Shown: positions 1 to 10,305, numbered from the stretch's first letter. The stretch: DNA of 64,000 bases from Heliorestis convoluta (GCF_009649955.1 NZ_CP045875.1:2572501-2636500); one strand, 5' to 3'. Program-made: numbers and translations. Notes: generated by a model from the letters alone, not told the origin.

Positions 1-138
1 GGTAGGTTATCCACGCGTTACTCACCCGTTCGCCACTAAGCTTCAAAGTAGCAAGCTACTTATCTGCTCCGTTCGACTTGCATGTGTTAGGCATGCCGCC
101 AGCGTTCGTCCTGAGCCAGGATCAAACTCTCCAAAAAA
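1..138 (-). rRNA. rrs: 16S ribosomal RNA, 5' end only (partial)
   Basis: The complement reads AGAGTTTGATCCTGGCTCAG at 130-111, followed by the conserved GACGAACGCTGGCGGC and the first variable region. This is the start of a bacterial 16S rRNA running leftward out of the window. The exact 5' nucleotide near 138 is inferred by analogy with other 16S genes. Confidence 0.97.
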
Positions 139-397
139 GGATGTTTTGGAGTTAACCGCGCCATGGATGGCGTCAGCGGTTAACTTCCTTTGCATTCCTT
201 ATATATGGGTGAGCCTGATAAAGCTCTTAATTGACTTAATTTAGTACAATTCGCTTTGCCCCATCAGGGACTCAGCAAAATGTCAAAATTGTTTCTGAAT
301 TGTTGTGGGGTCTGACCCCCGAGCAATTCGCACAATTTCTTGTTTCGCACGCTTGACTTGTTTACAACTGTTTGATTTTCAAGGACCGATGTTTTGT
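139..397 (-). other. rrn leader (5' external transcribed spacer)
   Basis: This stretch lies between the rrn promoters and the 16S 5' end. It holds a hairpin with arms GTTAACCGC/GCGGTTAAC at about 154-184, just upstream of the mature 16S end and suited to RNase III-type processing. A second small hairpin, GGGGTC-A-GACCCC, lies near 307-320. I see no protein gene here; the open frame at 305-514 lies over the leader and promoters. Confidence 0.6.
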
Positions 398-426
398 CTG
401 ATATTGTCGCTTTTTGTTTGCGTCAA
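398..426 (-). promoter_or_regulatory. possible third rrn promoter, weak
   Basis: TTGACG (426-421), a 17-bp spacer and TATCAG (403-398) lie just downstream of P2. The spacing is ideal but the -10 is poor, so this may be chance. Confidence 0.3.
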
Positions 427-434
427 CGAAGGAT

Positions 435-463
435 ATCTTATCACATCTGCTTCGTTGTGTCAA
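435..463 (-). promoter_or_regulatory. rrn promoter P2 (proximal)
   Basis: TTGACA (463-458), a 17-bp spacer and TAAGAT (440-435) form a near-consensus sigma-A promoter directed at the 16S gene. The -10 element is the same as in P1, and both -35 elements follow a GTTG stretch, so the pair may have arisen by duplication. Confidence 0.88.
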
Positions 464-507
464 CAACTTTTTTTGAGGTTTTTTATCGCAAATCGGCGAC
501 AAGGAGT

Positions 508-536
508 ATCTTAGCATAGTTACTCCCTTGGGTCAA
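508..536 (-). promoter_or_regulatory. rrn promoter P1 (distal)
   Basis: On the minus strand, TTGACC (536-531) is followed by a 17-bp spacer and TAAGAT (513-508). It lies directly after the yunB stop codon and about 73 bp upstream of a second promoter, the tandem arrangement usual for rRNA operons. Confidence 0.85.
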
Positions 537-568
537 CAACTTTTTTTAGAAAAATGTTATGCACAGTT

Positions 569-1276
569 CTATTCGTTCTGCTCTATCCCTTTGGTTACAT
601 CTATCGAAGGTTTTACACCTGTATCGCCACGCATATAGACATTAGGTACAGCACCAGGAATGATGGTGGTGGAAATGGGGATGTGGGTGTGAACAGGTAT
701 TTCTGATGATAGCAGGGGAACTACAATACGAATAACTGCTTCTATATTAAGAAAGACCATAAACTTGGTTTGATTGATACCGGCTTCTTCAAAAGTCTCC
801 ACTGGTTTTACCGTGACAGTTCCTATCGGTAATATATGAACAGGTAGTGAGGGACCTCTGTTTGCAAAGAGCGTAGAACCTGATAGTTGTCCCAAAGGTA
901 TTTTTAATTCGCTGGTACTTAGATTTGACAATGTATCTTGTACCTCTAAGGCCGTTTCCGCGGCAAGATGGTTGATCATGATGGTGTTTGGCTGTAAAAG
1001 AACAATTCTTCCTTGTTGATCTGTTTTGTAGACAATGAGATCTTGAAAATTGCCATGATTGACAATACGATGTCGAATGGCTTCATTGATCGCCTCTACA
1101 GCAATAGCTTTGCCCCTCGCTTCAGCCATTGTAATGATTGTATTTTTTAGGTTGTTCTCAGCATACATAAAAAAAATCGGCGCCGAAAAGAGCAAAAGCA
1201 CAGGCAAGGTCAGTAAAATTATGAAAAATCGCACTTTCCAGCGATCAAAAAACCATCGCATTCGAAGCCAAAACAT
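569..1276 (-). CDS. yunB: sporulation protein YunB
   Basis: This 235-residue protein matches the YunB family, a membrane-associated protein made during sporulation in Bacillus. It has one N-terminal membrane segment (about residues 16-36, rich in Leu/Ile/Phe) and an outward-facing domain. I placed the start at the ATG at 1276 because GGGAGGTGACAACA precedes it; a longer frame from 1300 would bury that ribosome site. A CATACATT element at 1308-1301 matches the -10 consensus of sigma-E, which controls yunB in B. subtilis, but I see no good -35. The rRNA operon follows in the same direction. Its biochemical role is not established. Confidence 0.88.
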   Translation of the reverse strand: MFWLRMRWFFDRWKVRFFIILLTLPVLLLFSAPIFFMYAENNLKNTIITMAEARGKAIAVEAINEAIRHRIVNHGNFQDLIVYKTDQQGRIVLLQPNTIMINHLAAETALEVQDTLSNLSTSELKIPLGQLSGSTLFANRGPSLPVHILPIGTVTVKPVETFEEAGINQTKFMVFLNIEAVIRIVVPLLSSEIPVHTHIPISTTIIPGAVPNVYMRGDTGVKPSIDVTKGIEQNE

Positions 1277-1300
1277 TGTTGTCACCTCCCCTGCTCCCAC

Positions 1301-1308
1301 AATGTATG
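1301..1308 (-). promoter_or_regulatory. sigma-E-like -10 element of yunB
   Basis: CATACATT lies about 25 bp upstream of the yunB start codon and equals the sigma-E -10 consensus CATACANT. No convincing -35 stands at the expected distance, so only half of the promoter is supported. Confidence 0.4.
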
Positions 1309-1341
1309 CAGGTGCAAAAAAAAGGTGCCTACTTATACTAT

Positions 1342-1383
1342 AAAAAAACGCTGTTTCTATGAATAAAAATAGAAAACAGCGTT
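1342..1383 (-). terminator. rho-independent terminator after tyrS
   Basis: On the minus strand, AACGCTGTTT pairs with AAACAGCGTT and a run of T follows, just downstream of the tyrS stop codon. Confidence 0.88.
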
Positions 1384-1417
1384 CGTTCTATAGAGACAAC
1401 GTACGTGGAATAACAAA

Positions 1418-2671
1418 TTACTTCCGTAGTTTCACAAACTTTCGCTTACCAACTTTGACGATCATACCATCACAAATGGTGACTTCCGCTTTATCGTCGG
1501 TAATAGCATTGTTATCGATTTTTACAGCACCCTGGTTAATCATGCGTCGACCTTCACCATTGCTTTTAACAAGTCCCGCTTCTACGAGTAACTTCACAAT
1601 CCATACTGGCCCGCTTGACACAAGCTCTGCTGGTACTATATATTCCGGAATCTCATCGGGCAGTTCTTTTCTTTGAAAAATATTGATAAATTCTCTCTCT
1701 GCCTCATGCGCTGCTTCTGAACTGTGATACATTGTAACAATTTCTCGAGCCAATCGCATTTTAGCATCTCTAGGATGAACTTGTCCTGACTCTACAGATG
1801 CAGAAAGTTGCTCAATCTCCTCCATGGGCACAGCTGTCACTAGTTCATAATAACGAATCATGCAATGATCGGGAATTGACATGGTTTTTCCATACATTTC
1901 TCGGGGAGACTCATGAATGCCAATATAATTGCCCAGACTTTTGCTCATCTTTTGAACACCATCAAGACCTTCCAAGATAGGCATTGTAATGGCAATCTGA
2001 GAAGCTTGGCCATACTCTTTCTGTAAAGCTCGTCCCACAAGCAAATTAAACTTCTGGTCTGTGCCACCCAATTCAACATCGGCTTGTAGAGCGACAGAGT
2101 CATACCCTTGCATCAATGGATAGAAAAGTTCATGAATGCCGATTGGAAGATTTTCTTTCATGCGCTTGGTAAAATCATCTCGCTCCAGCATGCGCGCAAC
2201 AGTGTACTTGGCTGCCAATTGCAAAATATCTGCAAAGTTGAGAGGACTGAGCCAACTAGAGTTGAATGTGACTTCTGTTTTTTCTCGATCTAAGACTTTG
2301 AAGATCTGTTCTTTGTACGTTTCTGCATTGCGATTGACTTCTTCTTCTGTGAGTTGCTTTCTTGTCTCGGACTTTCCAGAAGGATCGCCAATACGACCTG
2401 TAAAGTCTCCAATAATAATAATGACTTGATGACCTAACTCTTGAAAGTGGCGCAGCTTTTGCAGAACCACTGTATGGCCAAGGTGAATATCAGGTGCTGT
2501 TGGATCGAGTCCTAGCTTCACCCGTAAAGGTTTGTTATTCAGAATAGATTGTTCTAATTTCTTGACCAGATCTTCTTCTGGGATAATTTCTGCTGTACCG
2601 CGTTGAATAAGCGCCAATTGACGTGCTACTTCAGCTTTGACCTGTTCAGGCACTGCTGTCCCTTCTGTCAC
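1418..2671 (-). CDS. tyrS: tyrosyl-tRNA synthetase
   Basis: This class I synthetase charges tRNA-Tyr. The HIGH signature appears as HLGH (about residues 63-66) and KMSKS as QKMSKSLGN; an S4 RNA-binding domain ends the protein. The length (417 residues) is normal. I chose the GTG at 2671 because CAGGAGGG lies 7 nt upstream; a TTG at 2689 lies upstream of that site and is less likely. A promoter at 2703-2731 leaves almost no leader, so no T-box is present, unlike pheST in this window. It is divergent from the penicillin-binding protein gene. Confidence 0.97.
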   Translation of the reverse strand: MTEGTAVPEQVKAEVARQLALIQRGTAEIIPEEDLVKKLEQSILNNKPLRVKLGLDPTAPDIHLGHTVVLQKLRHFQELGHQVIIIIGDFTGRIGDPSGKSETRKQLTEEEVNRNAETYKEQIFKVLDREKTEVTFNSSWLSPLNFADILQLAAKYTVARMLERDDFTKRMKENLPIGIHELFYPLMQGYDSVALQADVELGGTDQKFNLLVGRALQKEYGQASQIAITMPILEGLDGVQKMSKSLGNYIGIHESPREMYGKTMSIPDHCMIRYYELVTAVPMEEIEQLSASVESGQVHPRDAKMRLAREIVTMYHSSEAAHEAEREFINIFQRKELPDEIPEYIVPAELVSSGPVWIVKLLVEAGLVKSNGEGRRMINQGAVKIDNNAITDDKAEVTICDGMIVKVGKRKFVKLRK

Positions 2672-2702
2672 ACTCGTTCCCTCCTGCAATTCAATACCTT
2701 AA

Positions 2703-2731
2703 ACTGTATCATGTTTTTCCACTTCTTTCAA
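2703..2731 (-). promoter_or_regulatory. tyrS promoter
   Basis: TTGAAA (2731-2726), a 17-bp spacer and TACAGT (2708-2703) give a sigma-A-type promoter about 30 bp before the tyrS start. The inverted repeat AAGCACC/GGTGCTT at about 2736-2764 lies between this promoter and the divergent one. Confidence 0.65.
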
Positions 2732-2797
2732 GAAAAGCACCTGTACCAATTCGACTTGGTGCTTATAAAAGACCGCTGTAACGACTTCCTACTCCTG

Positions 2798-2806
2798 TGC
2801 TATAAT
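2798..2806 (+). promoter_or_regulatory. extended -10 promoter of the PBP gene
   Basis: TGCTATAAT at 2798-2806 is a perfect TATAAT with the TGn extension. The -35 region at 17 bp is poor, which is common for extended -10 promoters. The start codon is 30 bp downstream. Confidence 0.65.
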
Positions 2807-2835
2807 AAGCAAGTAGTCGAAAGGAGGGCATTCCT

Positions 2836-5334
2836 GTGGAACGAGAAAAAACCCAGGAAGAAAGCAATCATACAGTGAAACGCAAAAAAAGAAAAATCCA
2901 CTGGCCTCGTTTTACTCTTTTTATCACTGCTGTATTACTCGTCGTTGGCCTGGGTGTAGGTTCAGGACTTCTTTTTGCTTGGGCAACAGATACGCCTTCA
3001 TTTAGTCCTGATGATTTAGACGTTCATACAACAACCATTTTATACGATATTCATGGCAATGAGTATGCCAAGCTTCATGGTGGGGAAAACCGAACTCTTG
3101 TTGAACTACAGGATGTGCCACAGTCTGTGCTCGATGCTTTTTTGGCCATTGAAGATAATAAATTTTATGATCACCATGGCGTCGATTTTCTTGCAATGAT
3201 GCGCGCTGTTATGGCAAACATTACCGGTGGTTTTGGCTCACAAGGTGCTTCAACGATTACACAACAGTTGGTAAAAAACGCTTTCTTGACGCCTGATAAA
3301 AAGCTCAAACGAAAAGTTCAAGAAGCGATGCTTGCTCTTCAATTGGAGCGTACGTACTCCAAAGATGAGATCTTTCAGATGTATTTAAACCGCATCTACT
3401 TTGGTGAAGGCGCTTATGGTGTACAAGCTGCTGCCCACACTTTCTTTGGCAAACCCATTAGTGAAGTTCACCTCCATGAAGCGGCTCTTCTAGCGGCTAT
3501 GCCCAATGCACCGAATCATTGGTCCCCTTATCGCAATCCCGAACTGGCCGAGCAACGACGACAACTTGTCTTAACGCAGATGAGTCGTTTCGGCTACATT
3601 TCTGAACAAGAGTCAGAAGAAGCGAAGCAAAAGCAACCTGTTGTCATAGAACGTGGAAATCGATTGGGTTCTACAGGTGGGAATCAGTTTCCTTATTTTG
3701 TTGATTATGTGATTCAAGAAGCCATTGAAAAATATGGCATCAATGAAAACTTGCTTTACAGAGGCGGATTGCAGATCTATACAACTCTCGATCCGAAAGT
3801 CCAAAGGCCCGCTGAAACAGCCCTTTCCGACAGCAAAAACTACCCGCCGAACAGAGCTTCCCAACCCGTTCAAGCCGCTATGGCAGTTATCGATCATTCC
3901 AATGGACAGATTCGAGCTCTTGTAGGCGGTCGTGAGCATACAGCTAAGCGAGGCTTTAACAGAGCCACTGATCTAAAACGTCAGCCCGGTTCGGCCTTTA
4001 AACCGATAGCCGTCTATGGACCGGCTCTTGAGATGGGTCGAACGGTCGCTACTGTCGTTGATGATGTCCCCGTTCGCTATGGCAATTACGAACCCGATAA
4101 TTACGATGGGCTCTATCGCGGCTTGATTACCATGCGCGAAGCGGTACAGTATTCTGTCAATATCTATGCTGTAAAGCTACTTAATGAAATTGGTGTTCAA
4201 AATGGCTATAACTTTTCAAAACGTGTTGGTATTCGTTCCTTAGATGATAAAAGAGATCAGGTCTTGGGCCTTAGTTTAGGCGGCTTAACCCATGGCACGA
4301 ATCCTTTAGAATTAGCAGGTGCTTATGGTGCATTCGCCAACAAAGGTGTCTGGATTGAGCCTCATGGCATTACAAAAATCCTAGATAGAGAAGGCAATGT
4401 TTATGTCCAAGCCAAACCAAAACAAGACATTGTAATGAAAGAAACGTCTGCCTATCTCATGACGAGTATGCTAGAAACGGTTGTAAAAAGTGGAACAGGG
4501 ACTAGAGCCCAAATGAATCGGCCTGTAGCTGGTAAGACAGGAACAACGGAACTACCAAAAGATGACCCCCAGTTCCAAGGTATGCGTGGTAACAAAGACG
4601 CTTGGTTTGCTGCTTACACACCTGAGCTTGTTGGCGTTGTATGGATGGGTTACGATCTAACGGACCGTAACAATTATCTCTATCAAACCTACGGCGGTTC
4701 CTTCCCCGCTCAAATCTGGCGCAGTGTTATGACTTCTTCCTTAAGAGATGTTCCTGTAAAAGCCTTCCCTAGACCTCGAGGATTAACAGAAGTGGCTGTT
4801 GATATTAAGTCAGGTCAACTACCCAGCGAACTAACGCCCTCTGAGTTTGTTCGTGTTGAAATCTTTGATGAGCGCAACGTACCTACAGCAACAAGTACTG
4901 TCTGGGTTGAAACGACCGTTTGTATCGATACAGGCCTCCCTTATAGACCTGGTGACGATTGCAGCGGTCTTAAGAGAGCTGTGCTTTTACAAAGACCGAT
5001 TCCTTATACTGGGGATAAAAAGCCACGTGACGCCCATTTAGAGATGACAACACCTGTAGAAAGGCCTCTAGAACCAGAAGAAGTCGATGACGAATCAAAA
5101 GAAAATCTTGATGAAGAAAGTGGCGGTTCATCGAGTACCAACAATGGAAACAACGTAAACAGTGGAAATAAACCGAGTGACACCACAGCACCAACAGAGC
5201 GAGAAGGCCCTTCTTTTCCTTTCGACTTTCTAAATCCGAATCGCGATAGTGAGAAAAAAGAGCCAGAAACGCCAACACAAAAAGAGGATGATGTTGTGGA
5301 ACGTCCACTAACAGCACCCCTTGAATTGTTTTAG
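2836..5334 (+). CDS. class A penicillin-binding protein (bifunctional transglycosylase/transpeptidase)
   Basis: This enzyme polymerises and cross-links peptidoglycan outside the membrane. A basic N-terminus and one membrane segment (about residues 27-50) are followed by a GT51 transglycosylase domain (EDNKFYDHHGVD with the catalytic Glu near 106; TITQQLVKN) and a transpeptidase domain with S386-x-x-K, S440-x-N and K567-T-G. The C-terminal 100 residues are Ser/Asn/Glu/Pro-rich, a low-complexity tail seen in other Firmicute PBP1 proteins. The GTG start at 2836 follows AAGGAGGG. Its 3' end overlaps the convergent mutS2 by 4 bp, with no terminator between them. Confidence 0.96.
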   Translation: MEREKTQEESNHTVKRKKRKIHWPRFTLFITAVLLVVGLGVGSGLLFAWATDTPSFSPDDLDVHTTTILYDIHGNEYAKLHGGENRTLVELQDVPQSVLDAFLAIEDNKFYDHHGVDFLAMMRAVMANITGGFGSQGASTITQQLVKNAFLTPDKKLKRKVQEAMLALQLERTYSKDEIFQMYLNRIYFGEGAYGVQAAAHTFFGKPISEVHLHEAALLAAMPNAPNHWSPYRNPELAEQRRQLVLTQMSRFGYISEQESEEAKQKQPVVIERGNRLGSTGGNQFPYFVDYVIQEAIEKYGINENLLYRGGLQIYTTLDPKVQRPAETALSDSKNYPPNRASQPVQAAMAVIDHSNGQIRALVGGREHTAKRGFNRATDLKRQPGSAFKPIAVYGPALEMGRTVATVVDDVPVRYGNYEPDNYDGLYRGLITMREAVQYSVNIYAVKLLNEIGVQNGYNFSKRVGIRSLDDKRDQVLGLSLGGLTHGTNPLELAGAYGAFANKGVWIEPHGITKILDREGNVYVQAKPKQDIVMKETSAYLMTSMLETVVKSGTGTRAQMNRPVAGKTGTTELPKDDPQFQGMRGNKDAWFAAYTPELVGVVWMGYDLTDRNNYLYQTYGGSFPAQIWRSVMTSSLRDVPVKAFPRPRGLTEVAVDIKSGQLPSELTPSEFVRVEIFDERNVPTATSTVWVETTVCIDTGLPYRPGDDCSGLKRAVLLQRPIPYTGDKKPRDAHLEMTTPVERPLEPEEVDDESKENLDEESGGSSSTNNGNNVNSGNKPSDTTAPTEREGPSFPFDFLNPNRDSEKKEPETPTQKEDDVVERPLTAPLELF

Positions 5335-7702
5335 CTTTTTAACTCAACAACGGTAACACCGAGACCGCCTTCACCTTGTTCTCCATTGCGGAATGACTTT
5401 ATATACTGATGATTTTTCAAATAGCTCCGGATGGCGCTGCGTAGAGCCCCTGTTCCCTTTCCATGAATAAGGTATACAGGCGATGTTCCTGTAAGATAGG
5501 CATCATCAAGATATTTGGCCACTTGCTCCATCGCTTCATCGACAGTGGTGCCTCGAAAATCTAGTTCCCTTGATATCTCTTTGGCTTTACTACTGGCTAC
5601 AGCGGCGTAAGTGGTTTTACCTTTTTGCTCTTTCTCTTCTTGCGCCGCTTCTAATTCTTTGATGTTAACTGTGAGCTTTAAGATTCCAGCTTGAATTTGC
5701 AAATCGCCCTGGTTGTTAGGCAGCGTTAAGACGCTGCCTTTTTGATGCAGTCTAGGAACGTAAACGGCTTGACCGATTTTGACGCTTTTAAGGCTTTTCT
5801 CTGCTTTTTCATCTTTTTTCAATCTTTGTCCTGTTATCGCATCTTGCATCTGCCGTAGTTGATTCCGTTCTTTTTCCGCTTTGATGAGTTCTTCTTTCAC
5901 AGGCAGTCGCTTCATGGCTTCGCGCAAATCTCGAACGATGCTATCGCTTTCTTCTTTTGCTGCTTTCACAATGTTGTAGGCTTCATCACGAGCTTTTTGT
6001 AAGATTTTATCTTCTTTTTCTCGCCATGCTTTTTCTCTTTGATCGAGCTTTCTACGCAGCTCTTCGGCCTCCTGGCGAAGTCGAAGGGCTTCTTCACGCT
6101 CTTTTTGCGCTTGTACTTGATTGGCTTCTAAATGCTCGATTAAATTGGCTACATTGCGCTCATCTTGTGTAAGTAAAGAGCGAGCTCTCACAACAATGGA
6201 TTCATTCAGTCCCAATCGTCTCGATATTTCAAAGGCATTAGAGCGACCGGGGCGACCAATGAGCAGACGATAGGTAGGGCTTAGTGTTTCGATGTCAAAT
6301 TCAACACTGGCGTTTTCAATCTCTTCACTCGTATAAGCAAAGGTCTTAAGTTCACTATAGTGGGTCGTAGCAATTGTCTTCGCGCCTCGTTGATGGAGAT
6401 ATTCTAGCATTGACTGCGCCAAGGCAGCACCTTCTGTTGGATCAGTGCCTGCACCGAGTTCATCGAGCAGTACAAGGCTATTCGGTCCCGTTCTTTCTAA
6501 GATTTGAACTAAGTTGGTCATATGAGAAGAGAAGGTACTTAGTGATTGCTCAATCGATTGCTCATCACCAATATCTACAAAAATTTCTTCAAAAATAGCA
6601 AGCTCCGTTCCTGGTTCTGCCGGTACATGGAGTCCCGATTGAGCCATGAGCGTTAAGAGACCTACTGTCTTTAATGTAACCGTTTTGCCGCCTGTGTTCG
6701 GTCCTGTAATTACCAGGGTATGAAACTTTTTCCCCAGCTCGATTGAAACAGGTACAACCTTGCCTGTGATCAGTGGATGACGACCGGAACGAATGGTCAG
6801 GTATCCCGATTGATTGATCGCTGGTTCTCCACCATCCATCCGTTGCGACAGCCTTGCTTTGGCGAAAATAAAGTCCAAGCGAGCCAAAATATTTACCGTT
6901 ACAGCGATATCTTCGCTTTCTTGCCCTACTTGTTCTGAGAGCACTTGTAAAATTCTAAGGATTTCTGTTTTCTCTGCAGCCTGATAGCGCTTCAAGTCAT
7001 TGTTTAGCTCTACCACGGCCATCGGTTCAATAAAAACAGTAGCACCAGAAGCAGATTGATCGTGAATCAAGCCAGGAATTTGACTCCGGTATTCTTGCCT
7101 TACCGGTACGACATACCGATCGCCTCGCACCGTTACCAACGCTTCTTGTAGATATTTTTGTTTTTCTGGGCTTCTGATGATAGCTTCTAACTTTTCTCGC
7201 ACCCTGCTTTGAATGGTTTTGATCATTTTACGCAGGCGCTGCAATTCTGCAGAAGCGTTATCAGCGACTTCCCCTTCTCCAATAATACAGCGATGGATCT
7301 CATCTTCTATATTTCTATAGTTTCCTAAGCCCTGGGCCAATGCTTTAAGCAAAGGCGTAGGGCTTTCATCTTTATCTTCTGTTAATAAAAAAGCTCGCAT
7401 TTTTCTTGAGGCTCGAAGGTAGAAGCGATGGCTAGCAATTCATCAGGCTCGAGCATTCCACCTACTTCTGCTTTTTTTAAGGGGCCTCGAATATCTTTAA
7501 TACCTGCTAGCGGTACATTCGGTCGCAGGCGAATTGTTTCTTTGGCTTCTGTTGTTTCGGCCAGTGATTCTTCAATATACCATCGCTTGGTAGAAGGTTG
7601 AAGAGACCTCGCTTCATCTTTCCCAATGGACGAAGTACATAAGTTGACTAGTTTTTCAACAATTTTATGAAACTCCAGCTTCTGTAGGATAGGCTCCTTC
7701 AA
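5331..7702 (-). pseudogene. mutS2: MutS2 endonuclease, interrupted by a single-base frameshift
   Basis: MutS2 is a MutS-like ATPase with a C-terminal Smr nuclease domain, linked to suppression of recombination and to ribosome rescue. The 5' part (7702 to about 7417) and the 3' part (7400 to 5331) lie in different frames. Restoring one base near 7415-7421 makes the joint read ASTLRASRKMRAFLL, as the family requires, and gives 790 residues, the usual length. Walker A (GPNTGGKT), Walker B (LVLLDELGAGTD), a long coiled coil and the Smr motif (LDFRG, HGKGTG) are intact. The TTG start at 7702 follows AAAGGGAGA. It follows the U32 gene by 29 bp. A sequencing error is as likely as a real mutation. 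Confidence 0.9.
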
Positions 7703-7731
7703 AGTTTCTGATCTCTCCCTTTTATCTTCCT

Positions 7732-10305
7732 CTATTCTACGCCTCGATAAAGATGGCCCTTTGTATAGCCTGGTAAATGATAAAGCGCCAATTGCGACAA
7801 GCTTTTCTCTAGATGATGGTCTTGTAGCTTGCCTTTTTGCCACTCTGTTAAGATTTGACGATATAGTGTTGTAACATCGCCGATCCACTGTGGTGATTTT
7901 GTTCTACCTTCAATGCGTAGACGTCCGAAACCAAGCTTCACCAACTGTGGCAGCTTATCTAATAGAGCAAGATCTTTGGCATTCATCAGGTGGTTGCGAC
8001 AAAAGGCATCCACATAAAGCGGAAATTTATAATTCATTCGATCTTGCAAGTACAGTTCTTTGTGGATTTGACAGGGGCTATTACAGCGCTGGCTTTTATT
8101 GCGTCCTCCAAGTAAAACACCTGCTACGCAGTATTCACTAACCATCATAGGAAGTGGGCCATGGACAATCATTTCAAAAGCACCAGGATCGAGACCTTTT
8201 CTCGAAGCGACAACCGAAAACATGTGTTCTATCTGAATCCAAGAAAGCTCAGGACTGATTGTGTAGTGCTTCAAACCATGTTCTTGTAAAAAAAGTGCTG
8301 CCTCTGCATTCATAACCCAGAGCGGATAGTCGGCTCGAATCTCCACTTTTTCAGCGTCAGGAAGGGCACGAAGCAAGGGCAAATAACCTAGATTGGCGAC
8401 GAGGAAAGCGCGGGCGCCTGCTTCATACCAACGCTCTATGATATGGACTATCTTTTTTTGTTCTTCTGCGCGGTACAGTCGAGGCAATGCAACAATTGCT
8501 TTGACATTGGCTTCTTGACAGAGCTGTAAAGCTTTGGCTTCTTCCCCTTTTCTAAAAGGTTGACCATGACGAAAACCTTCTGTACCTAGGTAGACTTCAT
8601 CGGCGCCCGATCGTAACGCTGCGCGAAGGGCAGGAAGTCCTTCTACCGCTAGCGTTAGCAGGGGATGGACTTTTGTTCTTGTAATTCCTTTTTTTGCTTG
8701 AGAAAGACTACGAAGATGTCTCTGCCAGCTTTCTTCATCGATCAGTGGCTTTAGAAACTTTTCGCTTCTCCTTTTTTCTAGTTCAGCAATGGCTTGGCGT
8801 CGCACCTCATTGAGCTGACGTAACGGTATCATAGCTCCTTCATCTAGTTGTGCTTCTAAGGTTTCTAATACAAAGGCCGTTGTACCAAGACGACCCAACT
8901 GTTCCTGGAGCACTTCTACCGTAAGAGGTCGTTTGTTGGCCACTTGAACGACTTCTTCTGTGCAAGCTTGCCCTTGATGACCTTCGCCGTCTCGGTAGGT
9001 TACAGTAAGAGGCATGCCTACTTGCACCGTCACAGTGCCTTGAAGAGGAATGCGTCGAAGTGTGCTGGGTCGTTGATAAGATTGACGAGCCCAGGTCACC
9101 AGCTCACTATCATATATTTTAAAGACGCGGTCGCCTTCACGGAAAGTGCCTTTCCAAGGTAGAATTGCAACCTCTCTTGGGAAAGCTTTCTCTCTTTCTT
9201 CTCCCTGTACCGTCAATTGCTTGACTGCCGTAACAGATCGACCGCCTTTCGACACCCAAGCCTCAATCTCATCTCCCTGGGTAAGCTCTTCAGCGAGATC
9301 AAGATGAACAAGACTTTGCTTAGAATCGATCTTCTTAATCCGACCTATATAGAGTCCTCGATGATTGGGTCGTTTATAACTCATCAAGTCTTCTCCTAGA
9401 TTGCCTTCTAAGTAAGAAGGCGAAAAGCCTCGATTAAAAATCTGTTGTAATGCTCTTTCTTCTTCTTTCTTTACATAAAAAGACTTACCCTCCAAAGCCC
9501 GATCGAGGGCCTGGCGATACTGCCGAACAGCGGTGGCTACGTATTCTGGCTTTTTCATTCGACCTTCGATCTTCAAAGACCTAACGCCTGCTTCAATTAA
9601 TGCAGGCAAATGTTCTATCGTTTTGATATCTTTTGGGCTGAGCAAATGATGCCCTACTTTTTTTATATCGACAAGATTTTGCCCTTTCTGATCCACAAGG
9701 TTGTAGGTCAATCGACAAGGCTGGGCGCAGCGACCACGGTTACCACTTCGACCGCCAATCAGGCTAGACATAAGACATTGGCCAGAGTAAGAGATACAAA
9801 GAGCGCCGTGAACGAAAACTTCTGTCTCTATCCCTGGCACTTTAGAAATCTCAGCAATTTCAGGTAATGATAATTCTCTTGCGAGAACGATGCGTCGCAC
9901 CCCTTCTTGAGCCAGCAAAAGAGCGCTTTCAACATTGCTTACCGTCATCTGTGTGCTACTGTGTAGTTCCCAGTGGGGAAAAAGTTTTCGCAACAACCTT
10001 AAGACGCCTAGATCTTGCACGATCAAGGCGTCTACAGAAGCTTCATAGAGTTGACGGGCATAGCGAGGCAATTCCTCCATTTCTCCATCATGCAGTAGCG
10101 TATTGACAGTCACATAAACGGCTACATGACGTTGGTGCGCATAGGAGACTGCTTCTGCTAACTCGTCCATGTCAAAGTTTGAGGCATAGTGACGTGCACC
10201 AAAACGAGTACCACCTAGGTAAACCGCATCGGCTCCATTTTCGATAGCCGCTCGCAAAGCATCCATTGATCCAGCTGGTGCCAGTAATTCAGGAAGTTCA
10301 GGCAC
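7732..10305 (-). CDS. U32-family peptidase/hydroxylase-like protein, double-length
   Basis: The N-terminal half is a standard U32 protein: it starts with ELLAPAGSMDALRAAIENGA and carries the family signature EVFVHGALCISYSGQCLMSS (about residues 163-182), then a Cys cluster (RCAQPC). A middle segment resembles the collagenase-like DUF3656 module, and a second U32-like barrel with its own Cys set (CNSPC) follows. E. coli RlhA, with the same build, hydroxylates a cytidine of 23S rRNA, so an RNA-modifying role is more likely than proteolysis. The length (857 residues) is typical of the long subgroup. It probably forms an operon with mutS2. Confidence 0.9.
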   Translation of the reverse strand: MPELPELLAPAGSMDALRAAIENGADAVYLGGTRFGARHYASNFDMDELAEAVSYAHQRHVAVYVTVNTLLHDGEMEELPRYARQLYEASVDALIVQDLGVLRLLRKLFPHWELHSSTQMTVSNVESALLLAQEGVRRIVLARELSLPEIAEISKVPGIETEVFVHGALCISYSGQCLMSSLIGGRSGNRGRCAQPCRLTYNLVDQKGQNLVDIKKVGHHLLSPKDIKTIEHLPALIEAGVRSLKIEGRMKKPEYVATAVRQYRQALDRALEGKSFYVKKEEERALQQIFNRGFSPSYLEGNLGEDLMSYKRPNHRGLYIGRIKKIDSKQSLVHLDLAEELTQGDEIEAWVSKGGRSVTAVKQLTVQGEEREKAFPREVAILPWKGTFREGDRVFKIYDSELVTWARQSYQRPSTLRRIPLQGTVTVQVGMPLTVTYRDGEGHQGQACTEEVVQVANKRPLTVEVLQEQLGRLGTTAFVLETLEAQLDEGAMIPLRQLNEVRRQAIAELEKRRSEKFLKPLIDEESWQRHLRSLSQAKKGITRTKVHPLLTLAVEGLPALRAALRSGADEVYLGTEGFRHGQPFRKGEEAKALQLCQEANVKAIVALPRLYRAEEQKKIVHIIERWYEAGARAFLVANLGYLPLLRALPDAEKVEIRADYPLWVMNAEAALFLQEHGLKHYTISPELSWIQIEHMFSVVASRKGLDPGAFEMIVHGPLPMMVSEYCVAGVLLGGRNKSQRCNSPCQIHKELYLQDRMNYKFPLYVDAFCRNHLMNAKDLALLDKLPQLVKLGFGRLRIEGRTKSPQWIGDVTTLYRQILTEWQKGKLQDHHLEKSLSQLALYHLPGYTKGHLYRGVE

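Noticed and set aside
305-514. 69-residue frame in the rrn leader
   Set aside because: It lies over the leader and the -10/-35 elements of the rRNA promoters and has no ribosome site.
2690-2835. T-box before tyrS
   Set aside because: The promoter leaves about 30 nt of leader and no GGTGGNACCGCG-type sequence is present.
7382-7888. 168-residue separate protein overlapping the U32 gene
   Set aside because: Only its part from TTG 7702 on is mutS2; the upstream part lies antiparallel in frame terms over the U32 3' end and has no homology.
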